The notes under the pieces: model-generated
What the model was told of the DNA's origin: nothing
Seen by the model: the letters and a program-made list of their open reading frames with translations, nothing else
The model's database searches: none
Made by a program: the position numbers and the translations under genes
In this document: in pieces, positions 25,660 to 36,497 of the stretch
How positions within the stretch are numbered: the stretch's first letter is position 1
Layout of the letters: every line of letters begins with the position of its first letter
Source of the DNA: Chiua virens
Lineage: Eukaryota; Basidiomycota; Agaricomycetes; Boletales; Boletaceae
Direction of reading: 5' to 3'
Assembly (NCBI GenBank): GCA_019787685.1
Contig: JAHNUO010000055.1
Span: 43,089-107,088 of the forward strand
DNA: 64,000 bases

Positions 25660-27570
25660 ATGTTTTCCTTGTCTATTCTTGGGCTTTCATTATTCCCCGT
25701 TTTCAATGCCCTATCGATTCCTAGAACTTTTTCTGCGACGTCATCAAATGCCACCCTAGGTCCTACAACCCAACTTAATATTGCGAACGGCTACGTAGCC
25801 CCAGATGGATTCAACAGATCGTCTGTTTCCGTTCAGTACAGCTCAAATATATCCCTGATATTCTTCAGAGCTACGCTTGTGAATGGTGTATTCCCTGGAC
25901 CATTGATCCAAGCTCAAAAGGCAGGGATTTTGACAACATTCAGGAAGACATAGTAATCCGTGTAGAATGATAGCTTTGCTATTCAAGTGTCTAATGATCT
26001 CACCGACGATTCTATGTGGGTGGAAACCAGTGTCGTAAGTAACTATACGTCTTGCAAGACCTATATATCTCATCCGCTTTCAAAAGCACTGGCATGGACT
26101 ATTTCAGCTACAAACGAACTGGGCTGATGGTGTTTCTTGGGTTACTCAGTGCCCACTTCAGCAGCAGGAAGCGTTTACGTACCAATTCACACCCACTGGT
26201 CAGACCGGAACATATTGGTACCACTCTCACTATCGTACCCAGTACTGCGATGGACTTCGAGGGCCACTAGTTATCTACGACTTTGAAGACCCTCTGGCAT
26301 ACATGTACGATGTCGATGACGGTAAGCTTGCAATTGGCTTTGTGAATGTCGACTGACGCCAACTACAAAACAGAGACTACTGTCATCACCCTCTCAGACT
26401 GGTAGGCAGCCTTCCATATCATGCAACGTATTTTAGGGTGACTTAGTTTTAGGTATCATTCATCCTCCACCATACTTGGTGCAGAATTCCAGCCGATTAA
26501 CTCGAATGCGACTCTGATCAATGGTCATGGCCGGTATGCTGGTGGTCCTGCAACCCCACTCGCAGTCGTCAATGTTCAACAAGGGTTGCGGTATCGTTTC
26601 CGTGTAATTGGCTTGTCTTGCGCTCCTCAATTCAACTTCACAGTTGACGGTCATCGCATGATGATCATCGAGGTAGATGGGAATGAAGTTGAACCTGTGG
26701 AGGTTGACTCAATGCCCATCCTTGCTGGACAGCGCTACTCGGTCGTCGTGACTGCTGACCAGACCGTTGGCAACTATTGGATCCGTGCCTTGACCAATAT
26801 AGTCGGTGCTTCCTTCGATAACAACCAGAATATGGCCATCTTGCGCTATCAAGGAGCACCAGACAAGGATCCCAGTTCGGCACCTGGACCTTACGAACTT
26901 GTGTTTGATGAAGGGAACCTTCACCCACTTGTCAATCCAGCAGCTCCGGGGATACCGGAGATCGGCCAGGCAGACGTGAACATTCAACTTGCTCCTTCCA
27001 TCAATGGATCGGGATACTTCACATTCAACAATGTGTCCTTCAACTACCCTTCTGTTCCTGTACTTCTCCAAATTCTCAGCGGTGCCACACAAGCCTCACA
27101 ACTACTGCCGAACGGAAGTATCTATGAACTTCCCCTGAACAAGGTTGTTGAGATAAGTTTCCCCAACCCTACAAGTGCTCCTGGCAGTCCCGTGTGTTCC
27201 GCGATCCATTTTGAATCCAAATTGAACGTTGACTCCCAACCTTTTTCAGCATCCTATCCATCTTCACGGTGTTTGTCTTCACTTCACCTTTTAATGCCTT
27301 TCAACTCAGATATTTTTTGCTAGCACTCATTTTCTGTTGTAAGGGTTGCTGGTAACGACACGACCAACTTTGTGAACCCTGTTCGGCGTGACGTCGTGTC
27401 CATTGGCAACTCCACTACAGACAATGTGACTATTCGTTTTACCACAGACAATCCGGGACCTTGGTTTCTTCACTGGTGAGTGACTCGGGCTGCACCGAGA
27501 GTCATTCTTGTCAGGAACATGATTTCACATGTCGATTCTTAGTCACGTTGACTGGCATCTGCTGTCGTAA
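25660..27570 (+). pseudogene. Laccase 3, C-terminally truncated by deletion
   Basis: Close paralog of laccases 2 and 4. Starts MFSLSILGLSLFPVFNALSI. Motifs [42 protein letters not shown] and HC-HVDWHL are all intact, so every copper ligand is encoded. After GACTGGCATCT the sequence jumps straight to GCTGTCGTAATGG: relative to laccase 4 the end of that exon, the following intron and the start of the next exon are missing. The frame then reads CTG CTG TCG TAA and stops at 27568-27570. The conserved downstream part ([16 protein letters not shown], then VAWDNLCLSG) survives in another frame, so the lesion is recent. Lost are the axial residue of the type 1 site and the C-terminal segment. Product would be inactive or strongly altered. 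The second intron (25921-25965) starts with GC rather than GT. Confidence 0.85.
25921..25965 (+). other. GC-AG intron in laccase 3
   Basis: AAAG|GCAGGG donor and TGTAG acceptor, 45 nt. It lies at the same codon as the GT-AG intron of laccase 2 (after GPLIQAQK) and must be removed to keep the frame into NDSFAIQVSNDLTDDS. Confidence 0.85.
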
Positions 27571-28850
27571 TGGCGGAGGCGGTGGATCAAGTGTCCCAGG
27601 AACAGATTCCTGGTATGTCCCCCCACACTTTTGCTAGTCGCAAATTGCACAGATATTGACTGCTGGCCACACAGTCGCATGGGACAACCTGTGTCTATCT
27701 GGCCTATCTTAAGAAACCTGCTTGGCAACAGGTGGCAATCACTGTAACATGTGGACAAACACAGGCCTCGATTGCTTCACTCATTTTATTGGGTGGTGTT
27801 TGCATTTACCATAGTTCAGCAATGTCTATTGAGCGTAACCAGTAATCTAGGTACAATAAACTATTTGAATACATCACTCTTTCATTCCGCATTCCTGTCA
27901 TAACATACCCACAGATGTTTATTCAAGTTAGCAATTCCCTCCTGCGAGGACAACCCTATTGCCTCATTGTCAAATCTTGACAGATCTGAGTACCATCGCC
28001 CATGTCTGACAAGACCAGCAGTCATCGAGGGTAATGCAGCCTTTGTGTGTTAGTTCTTCCTTAGCAGAATCAAAAAGAGATCCGATCTATGTTTGCTAGT
28101 AGCTACATTGTGTTGCCCCAATAGCAACTACTTTTCCCTTTTTCCTTTTCACTGTTCAATATTCAAATACTCATTTTCCAACACTTGTCATTGTTTCCAA
28201 CGAGGATCACTGGCATGAGGTATTGAATTCTTTAATGTATATTTCTCCTAATACGCAATCACAATAAATCATGGGCTTATTCTTACAACTCGCCAGGATT
28301 ATCATTGGTCACCTGCTGTAGCCTGTCAATGGTATCCTGACATGCAGCACATGCTCGATGTGACGCAGGACATGCACTGCCAATGACAATATGAGTAGCT
28401 TAGGCCTTGACGACATCTCCTGGGACAAGTGCTCCGAGTCTCACTTCACTGCCAGCTAGGAAGTTGAAAGTCGAATGTTGAGCGCTGAGTCTTGAAGCTT
28501 CAGCTTCAGATTACTTACCACCGTGCACCATAATTCGCTAGCAATGTTTACTAGTGGAGCTGGAGAAACTTTAACCTAGCAGCATGCTGTAGGCCTGCAC
28601 CGGTTTTTGGTGGTGCTTCAACTGGACCGGTTTCCCGGTTGATCGTTTTTGCTCCTGTTCAGGTAAAAGTGCCAAGTCTAAGAATACAAACCATAACGGC
28701 CAACGATCCCCGTTTGCACTTCATTATGTACGTACAGTTAGGTGCATAGAATTAAGTTGCATCAGAGTCAGCGGATGCAAGCGAGCGGAATGAGCGGTGC
28801 CGGTGAGCAGTGTAAACGCCTTTTACTTATAGCCGTTAAGTCACACGCCC
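27571..28850. other. Decayed 3' end of laccase 3 and intergenic DNA
   Basis: 27571-27710 is the orphaned last exon region of laccase 3. The remainder is AT-richer intergenic sequence with no open frame of note. Confidence 0.55.
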
Positions 28851-29878
28851 CCATCAGAAATGCGTTGTATGGGTTTGTTTGGAGATGCGCCCATTAAACT
28901 TTGACTCAGCGTCACGGTTATGCATCATGCATTATGAGTCCCAAGACTTTGTACTACATATGTCCGCCATTTCCACTTGGATGACTGGTCCTTCTCATCC
29001 CGGGTGGTTCGATCGCTCGCTCGGGAGTCGGAGTTTTAGGAACCTGCCACTGCCAACTTGAAGTATACTGATGCGTTCCACGCTGGTCAACTTTTCTGCT
29101 TGCGGTCGGAACACTAGGCTGTCAATCGTACCAGATCATCCTGTGCTTCGGGGCAGTACGACTCCTAAGTAGCACATTCTCACACATTTCCGTTGTTCTC
29201 AACGTAGGACTAAGCAGCGACTCCAATTCCTCACCGACCATGGACCCGGAAGGGTCGGCTTAGCGAGTCGATGTTTTTGGGATCGATCATGATGACCCGG
29301 TGGCCAGAGACGAAATACATATCCATTATGGGACTCTTACGACTCGGATGTAAACCAACTATCACGCAGTAACGTCAAACTCTCCAAAAAGTTCGTAATT
29401 TCGGTTTGAGCTGGAGACGATTCCGTATGTATTCGTAATTCTGGCTGCAGTACAAGTGCTGCGGCGGGTCCCGTTGACGCAATTTGATATACAGACACAG
29501 GTTGATTACATCGTCACGACCTGGGTGCGGCATTTGTGCCTGTCACTGTTCTCGATTATCGATGGTCCCTGGCTCCAACCCCCAGCTCGATGCGGCGACA
29601 CGGTCAAATAATTAATCCTTTCATTCTAGTTACCGCAGCAAGCGTGACCCCATTTTGTTCTTAGAATCCAGATCCAAGTTACGAAACTGTCAGTGTCACT
29701 TTCGTAGTCCATTTGCGTGCTACCAGTCTTGTAAGGAAACAGGATCTCGCAGCGTGGGATGAACAATAACGGCGATGCATCATGGCACTCAAATGGTAAC
29801 GTGCAAGAATAACTGAGTCAGACGGACCCTAGGCTCTCCGAAGCAGTGCCTGCAGTTATGCCGAACTAATTCGTAGGG

Positions 29879-29886
29879 TTATAAAT
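29879..29886 (+). promoter_or_regulatory. TATA-like element of laccase 4
   Basis: TTATAAAT, about 65 bp upstream of the start at 29949, the same spacing as in laccase 3. Confidence 0.5.
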
Positions 29887-29948
29887 GAAGCCACGCACAC
29901 TGGTAACCGACCATGCTCCTTCCCCCTATCGCCTTCGTAATATTCAAA

Positions 29949-32087
29949 ATGTTTTCCCTGTCTATCCTTGCACTTTCATTACTCCCCACTTTGAATGCGT
30001 GGACGATCCCGAAGACATTTGCTACGACCTCATCAAACACGCTGGGTCCTGTAAGCCAACTAAGTATCGTGAATAAGTACCTTGCGCCGGATGGATTTAA
30101 CCGCTCGTATGTCTCCATCTAGCACCATGATATGTTCCTGACAACCTACAGAACGACTCTTGCCAATGGAGTATTCCCTGCGCCACTCATCCAGGCAAGA
30201 AAGGCAAGAAATTTGATAATATTTTCCAAACAGAACCTACTCATGTCGTTGTAGAACGACATATTTTCTATTCAAGTTTTCAATGAACTCACCGACAATT
30301 CTATGTTCCTGGAAACCAGCATCGTAAGCGATTGAGTATCACTTCCGGAGACTCGCATGCTTATGCACTTATCAAAGCATTGGCATGGACTTTTTCAGCA
30401 CCAAACGAACTGGGCTGATGGTGTTTCTTGGGTTACCCAGTGCCCCCTTCGTCAACAGGAAGGGTTTACTTACCGATTTTGTCCCACCGGTCAGACCGGA
30501 ACGTATTGGTATCACTCCCACTATAACACCCAGTATTGCGATGGACTTCGAGGCCCATTAGTTATCTATGACCCTGAAGACCCTCTGGCATACATGTACG
30601 ATGTCGATGACGGTAAGCTTGCAATTGGCTTTGTGAATGTCGACTGACGCCAACTACGAAATAGAGACTACTGTCATCACCCTCTCAGACTGGTAGGCAA
30701 CTTTCCGTATCATGCAACGTATTTTAGGGTGACTAGGTTTTAGGTATCATTCATCCTCCACCATACTTGGTGCAGAATTCCAGCCGATTGAATCGAATGC
30801 GACTCTGATCAATGGTCTTGGCCGGTATGCTGGTGGCCCTGCAACCCCACTCGCAGTTGTCAATATTCAGCAAGGGCTACGGTATCGTTTCCGTGTAATT
30901 GGCTTGTCTTGCGCTCCTCAATTCAACTTCACGATTGATGGTCATCGCATGACGATCATCGAGGTAGATGGGAATGAAGTTGAACCTGTGGAGGTTGACT
31001 CGATACCCATCCTTGCGGGACAGCGCTACTCGGTCGTCGTTACTGCTGACCAGACCGTTGGCAACTATTGGATCCGTGCCTTGACCAATATAGTCGGTGC
31101 TTCCTTCGACAACAACCAAAATATGGCCATCTTGCGTTATCAAGGAGCACCAGACGAGGATCCCAGTTCGGCACCTGGACCTTACGAACTTGCGTTTGAT
31201 GAAGGGGACCTTCACCCACTTGTCAGTCCAGCAGCTCCGGGGATACCGGAGATTGGGAAGGCAGACATGAGCTTTCAACTTGCTCCTGCCATCAATCTAT
31301 CATCGGGAAACTTCATGTTTAACAACGTGACATTCCAAAATCCCACTGTGCCCGTGCTTCTCCAAATTCTCAGTGGAACAAAACAAGCTTCGCAACTGCT
31401 GCCGAACGGAAGTATCTATGGGCTTCCCTTGAACAAGGTTATCGAGATAAACTTCCCCAACCCTACTACAGCTCCTGGTGGTCCGGTGAGTACCAGGCTT
31501 GTACTACATCGTTACAAACTGACCGCGCATCCCTTTTCCAGCACCCTATCCATCTTCACGGCGTGCGTGCTTCACCCTACCATTTAGTCCAACACAAGCA
31601 ACTTTTTGTAGCATTCATTTTCTGTCGTGAGGATCGCAGGTAGTAACACCACCAACTTTGTAAATCCTGTCCGGCGCGATGTGGTATCCATTGGCAACTC
31701 CACTACTGACAACGTGACTATCCGTTTTACCACGGACAATCCGGGACCCTGGTTCCTTCACTGGTGAGTGATTTCCCCGAAATCTCATCTAAGGATGACA
31801 ATCGAACCCGTTCGTTTCTAGTCATATTGATTGGCATCTCAACCAGTATGTTTCAATTCACCTCGACGAACCACAATTAACCTTTCTTCTTAGCGGACTC
31901 GCTGTTGTAATGGCAGAAGCAGTGGACCAAGTACCCAACGAACAGATTCCGGGTATGTTCCCTTTCCTAAAAGCTCTACTCTCAACCCACAAATATCTTG
32001 ATCGCTGCGCATACAGTCGAGTGGGAACAATTGTGTGTACCAGAGCAGTCCTGGGGGCAAACGTATTTGGGGTTCCGCGGCGATTAG
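29949..32087 (+). CDS. Laccase 4 (multicopper oxidase)
   Basis: Secreted laccase, about 520-530 residues, the most complete member of the close trio. Start [20 protein letters not shown] at 29949 matches laccase 3; an upstream Met in the same frame is less likely. Ten introns. Motifs: [57 protein letters not shown]. All copper ligands present, axial Leu. Last exon ends [19 protein letters not shown] with a longer tail than laccase 2. The second intron (30204-30254) has a GC donor. One oddity is FPAP in the normally FPGP segment of exon 2. Candidate substrates are phenolics; the specific role (lignin breakdown, pigment, defence against plant phenols) cannot be read from the gene. Confidence 0.92.
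30204..30254 (+). other. GC-AG intron in laccase 4
   Basis: AAAG|GCAAGA donor, matching the AG|GCAAG consensus of GC-AG introns, and TTGTAG acceptor, 51 nt. Required for frame between PLIQARK and [16 protein letters not shown]. Confidence 0.88.
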
Positions 32088-33500
32088 GGTGGTATACGTG
32101 TCTGCGTTTAATTCATTCCTATTCGTTGAGCCAGAGGTCTCCTTGTCTGTCTTTGTTACATTGAGGTCACTCAAGTTTGTAAGTGACTCGTTGAGGACTA
32201 GTAACGCCTGCGATTCAAGTCTGTAATAACTATAATTAAGTACATGAAACTGCCCACGAGTTTTTGTCCAGCGATCTACACCTAGAACATGTCTGTGGCC
32301 ATTGCTCGTATTAGCATTGATTCTGCACACTCTGTGCTTCCAAGCAATGTCATGGCGCGGACCTACCGCACAGATAAATATAAATATGTGCTTTTGTGCA
32401 GGTACCAACCACTAACGCCCTTCACGGAAATATCTTGCGCGCGAACTAGAAGACCGGCTGATGTGGTGTGTGGTGTGTGATGTGATCCCGCCACCCGCGA
32501 CACCATCAAGTGGCATATCCGGCTTATCTATGAGACGACGGTTCGATGTTTTTCTAGATGTCTCGAGGCAAAATAGCGACTAGTAACATTGTCTAGAATA
32601 TACAGCGTACTTTTGATGGCAAATTCTGCGGCTTCGGAAGCAAGATTTAATCTCGTTGGCAAATGGCAATTATTGCGTGTACGTCGTATCGGGTCCATTC
32701 TAACGGGAGGGCACGGGAACCCGCTGAAAGATAAGGAGAGACGCTAAAATTCTTGATTAAACAAAAGACGCACAAAGCTTCAAAAGATTCGAAATGGGTG
32801 TAAGTGTGAGATGACCATCAGAAAGAAGTGTGGTGCAGAAACACCGCGGACTTAGCTCTGATTTCTAGGAAAAGGTGATGGAATGACTCGTCCAGCACTT
32901 CCGGGTTAACTAGGGTCCAATAGTTCGCCGACACGAACTTGGAAAAATATGATGAGGGACCAAAGGGGGTCCGAAGGGCTGAAACCCCACTAGGCACTTG
33001 CCAGATCACTGCCAAATTCGAGAGGTGATTGTGCGTAGTTTGTCCTAGAAAGCAGAAATGGCGCATGAGGCATAATTACACCGTCAAAACAAACCGATCG
33101 ATCACACTTATGTAATCCCGGGTCAATCGCGAACAATTTTTTACAAAATGGGTTCAGGAAATAGGAGGCTGATGCGATCGGAGTGATTAATTATCCTATG
33201 TACTAGGTCCGACACACGTAGGCAAGAGGGATATACTTGAAGCTAAGCTCAAAAGTACCACATGATGGTCCTGCCAAACTTTCCTCCGTGTTTTGACAGA
33301 CTTCTCGAATGTGGCGCTGGCATGTTGATCGGCGATAAATCGAGGACCTCGATCACGAATCGCGGCGGTGATGGTGGTACTGATTCATCCGCGCTGACGA
33401 TCCGACTCCTCATGCCACCTTTGTTGCGTGCATGTCGGCTCACCATAGCACTTGCTCGATCGCGCAGTGTAGTCCCTCGAACCCTCACAAGAGCATACAT
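32088..33500. other. Intergenic, no supported gene
   Basis: 1.4 kb with short frames only. Contains a TGTGGTG/TGTGTG repeat near 32463-32478. Confidence 0.5.
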
Positions 33501-33695
33501 TCGAGCAGGTCTTCAGGCCTCACCACTGGGAATAACTTGTGGGTAACGCTCAGCGAGAAGAGGGACGGTATCGCGATCAAGGGGAATGCGAAATTGTTTG
33601 CAGAGGGAGAACTGACGCTCCGACTTGTCTAACTGCAACTGGGGACCTGGACGGTAGTAGTTACATAAACGTCACTTTGGAAGGAACCTAGGCTA
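33501..33695 (+). pseudogene. Inverted 3' fragment of PhzF copy 2 with its flank
   Basis: Plus-strand codons read NLWVTLSEKRDGIAIKGNAK then LFAEGELTL (33528 to about 33625), closely matching the C-terminus of PhzF copy 2 (DLWVTLGEKGIAIKGNAK). Homology continues beyond the stop: the reverse complement of 33635-33690 matches the flank at 11635-11680 (TTCCTTCCAAAGT). Nothing upstream belongs to the gene, so this is a dead fragment moved here by a rearrangement, in inverse orientation. Confidence 0.8.
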
Positions 33696-34239
33696 AGCGA
33701 AGACATTATGATACCATTAAGTATCTACTCAACTTGACAGCTTGAAATTCTGCTGGATGACCAGCCAGCACATGTTAAGGAGATTATACCCTCGACGAGT
33801 TCAACTTGACGAAGGCAATGGCCTCAATAAAACAGTGAGGTTACCAACTACGCCGCGGCATAAGCTTTTGATTTAGCAAACTATTTCTTTTGAATCTGGC
33901 CAAATGCAGTTACTGAGAAGGTGGGCGAGCTCCTAGAGACTCAAGAGCCTCAGCATGATAGGACCTAGACCAGGACTTCAGCCTTGCTGACCTCCATTCC
34001 ATGAAGCCTGACTGCGGTTCGGCCGCCCCTCACAAAACCATACCCATACCTTTATCCTGGTGACCAAATTACCACCGTGACGATGATTCTACTTCCGGGG
34101 AAACTCGTCCGAGTCACAGTGCGCCGCTGCTACTGGCAGCGCACCAGTCTTAAAACGAATACTAGATTCTAATATAAAATCGGACCCATAGTCTTTTGGG
34201 CAACAGGAGTCATTTATTTTCAAATTCTCAGGCTTCGTA
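33696..34239. other. Intergenic, no supported gene
   Basis: 0.54 kb, no gene. A TATA-like AATATAAAAT near 34170 precedes the dead laccase 5. Confidence 0.5.
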
Positions 34240-36180
34240 ATGTATCTTTTCCTGACATTGGTGCCCATTTCTCATACTATTTCTCGATCTCCCACGCTGC
34301 GGCCATCACCTTCACGTTGCTCACCATTCCCTAACAGTGTCGGACTGAAAACTAACTTGACAGCCTCCAATAGCATGATTGTTCCAGATAGCTTCTTGCA
34401 CTCGTATGTTGTCTTTCAATCAGTCATTCCTTCATATTGACCCTAGGCTGTGGCCAGGGCTATACTTGTCGGAGGTACCTTCCCTGGATCATTGTTCAAG
34501 GCAAAAAAGGTGCGCTTGCTCAGGATGGTTACTTGTTCGTCTAACTGAAATTTTGATACAAGGGAGAGAACTTTTCGATCAATGTAATCGATGAGTTGAC
34601 GGACCCAGAGATGTGGTCGAGCAGCAGTGTGGTACGTGCCGAGGATCTTGAGAAAAAGTGTCACTGACGTCTCCCTCGAGCACTGGCACAGAATCTTTCA
34701 AAACGGACTAACTATATGGATGGTACTTCATTTGTCACGAAGTGTCCGATTTCCCAGAACAACTCCTTCCTGTATCGATTCGATGCGATGAGCCAAACGG
34801 GAACACCCTGGTATTACTACTATTCTTCTCAGCGTTGCGACGGGTTGAGGGGTCCGCTTGTTATATATGATCCTGATGATACATATCGTAATTTGTATGA
34901 TGTGGATGATGGTAAGTCACAGCTCAAAGACGTCAATCCTTTCGTTTTTCCAGAAATTACTGTGATCAGCCTTTCGGACTTGTATGACCCCGTTCGCCTT
35001 TGCGTTTCTGAGGTTATATTGACTGCTTCGACTGTGAAGGTATCATACTGCCTCTCCAGTACTGAACTACCTCGTGAGTGTCACCGCGATCTCGACACTT
35101 ATCAATGTGCTCGGGCGTTATCCAGGCGGGCCCCTGTCAGAACTCACCGTCGCGAATGTCCAGCAGGGCAAGGGTTACGACTTCCGTTTGATCGAGATGT
35201 CTTGTCCAAATTTCGTATTCTCGATTGATGGGCACAACTTGTCCATCATTGAGGCTAATGGAATTTTGACGGAGCTGCCTCTTGTGGATTCACCTCAGGT
35301 ACCTCGCCGGACAACGCTACTCTGTGTTCCTGAACGCTACCAAGCCAGTCGATAACTACTGAATACGGGCCCTACTAAGCACTGTTAATTCGACGTTCGA
35401 CGGAGGACTGAATTTCGCCATTTTGCGATACAGCGGCGCACCGAGTCAGGATCCGAAAACGAATCAGGCGACGAGTGGGCCACCCTTCTTAGAGCGGAAT
35501 CTTCACACCTTCGTTAATCCGGGAGCGCCGGGAATCCCTGAGTATGGGAAAGCAGACATCAATATCGAGATCACCGCCAATAACACTGGGGGTGTATTCT
35601 ACATGAATAGCGTTCGGTATCGCCCTCCAACTACACTTGTACTGTTACAGATTATGAGCGGTGCACAGGAAGCGACGGATCTTATACCATGCGGAAGCGT
35701 GATTGTTTTGGAGCCCAACAAGGTTGTCGAGTTGTCGATGAAATTTACTGACTTGTGCGGACCTGATGCCTGCTCAGCATCCTGCTCACCCGCACGTGGT
35801 TCGTACATGCTCAATGGGATATTAGGATTTCTGACTTGCTTTCAGCATGCTTTCAATGTTGTTCAAAGCGCGGGTGCCAGTGCGACCTTCAATTACAGCA
35901 ACCCCGTGCGTCGAGACGTTGTCTCCCCTGGAATTCAACTTGAAGTGCAACCGATGGTGATCCGACGGTGACAGACAACGCCGGGCCATGGCGATCTGTA
36001 TCCCTTCCTGACATCACCTTTCTAGTCATATTGACTGATATGTAGAAGCGTGAGTATTCCGCATTTCAACGACATGAAACTTACCCATGAGCTCCTTTAC
36101 CAAGTGGTTTCGCCGTCGTGATGGTCGACAATCTGAGGGCGCCAGTGAGGATCATGGCGCCATCCCTGGTGGACATCTCC
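34240..36180 (+). pseudogene. Laccase 5, inactivated, copper ligands lost
   Basis: Laccase-like throughout but degraded. N-terminal MYLFLTLVPISHTISRSP, then GGTFPGSLFKAKK, FSINVIDELTDPEMWSSSS and HWHRIFQNG, with Gly of HWHG replaced by Arg. The second motif WYHSH is replaced by a run of tyrosines ([15 protein letters not shown]). [17 protein letters not shown] and YDVDD follow. The middle reads LLQIMSGAQEATDLIPCGSV. A Trp codon in the NYW segment is TGA (near 35360). The third motif is HPAHPHVV instead of HPxHLHG. The fourth motif is gone: after TDNAGPW the sequence reads RSVSLP, and HIDW becomes HID-stop at about 36035. GFAVVMVDNLRAP survives at about 36109. At least five independent lesions, hence an old pseudogene. 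Confidence 0.88.
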
Positions 36181-36497
36181 GTTAATCCCTATGGAGCTAC
36201 CCTATATGATTGTCCAGACAGCGTCATGGGCATGACCTGCGCCTGAGATACGATTCGTTGGCTTCATCGCTGTTAGGGGCTGTGGATGCCGAGCAAGAAG
36301 TATGTCCTTTTCTTGCTTAGCATGTCTATCCAACCTATGCACTATTCCCTGGTACGGTAGTAATAGGTTTTTCGATCTCATTTTCATACCTAATAATTTC
36401 GTAGTCGGTTATCGTAGTATGCCTCATTTGGTGGTTGACTTGGATACGCTTTACTATAGTCCTCAGGGGTTTTCAACTCTTAGCTCCGCCAAACACC
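36181..36497. other. Short intergenic stretch
   Basis: 0.32 kb between the laccase relic and the AflY-like gene. Presumably the promoter of the latter. Confidence 0.5.

Larger units (their letters stand above)
24401..27750 (+). repeat. Laccase duplication unit B (upstream DNA plus laccase 3)
   Basis: Second of three tandem units; see unit A for shared landmarks. Coding identity to unit C is visibly higher than to unit A: the VDD-intron is nearly identical in B and C (GTAAGCTTGCAATTGGCTTT, 26322 and 30614), indicating that B and C separated last. Confidence 0.65.
28851..32200 (+). repeat. Laccase duplication unit C (upstream DNA plus laccase 4)
   Basis: Third tandem unit. Shares TTTGTTTGGAGATG with unit B (24501 and 28874) and the landmarks given for unit A. 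Confidence 0.65.
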
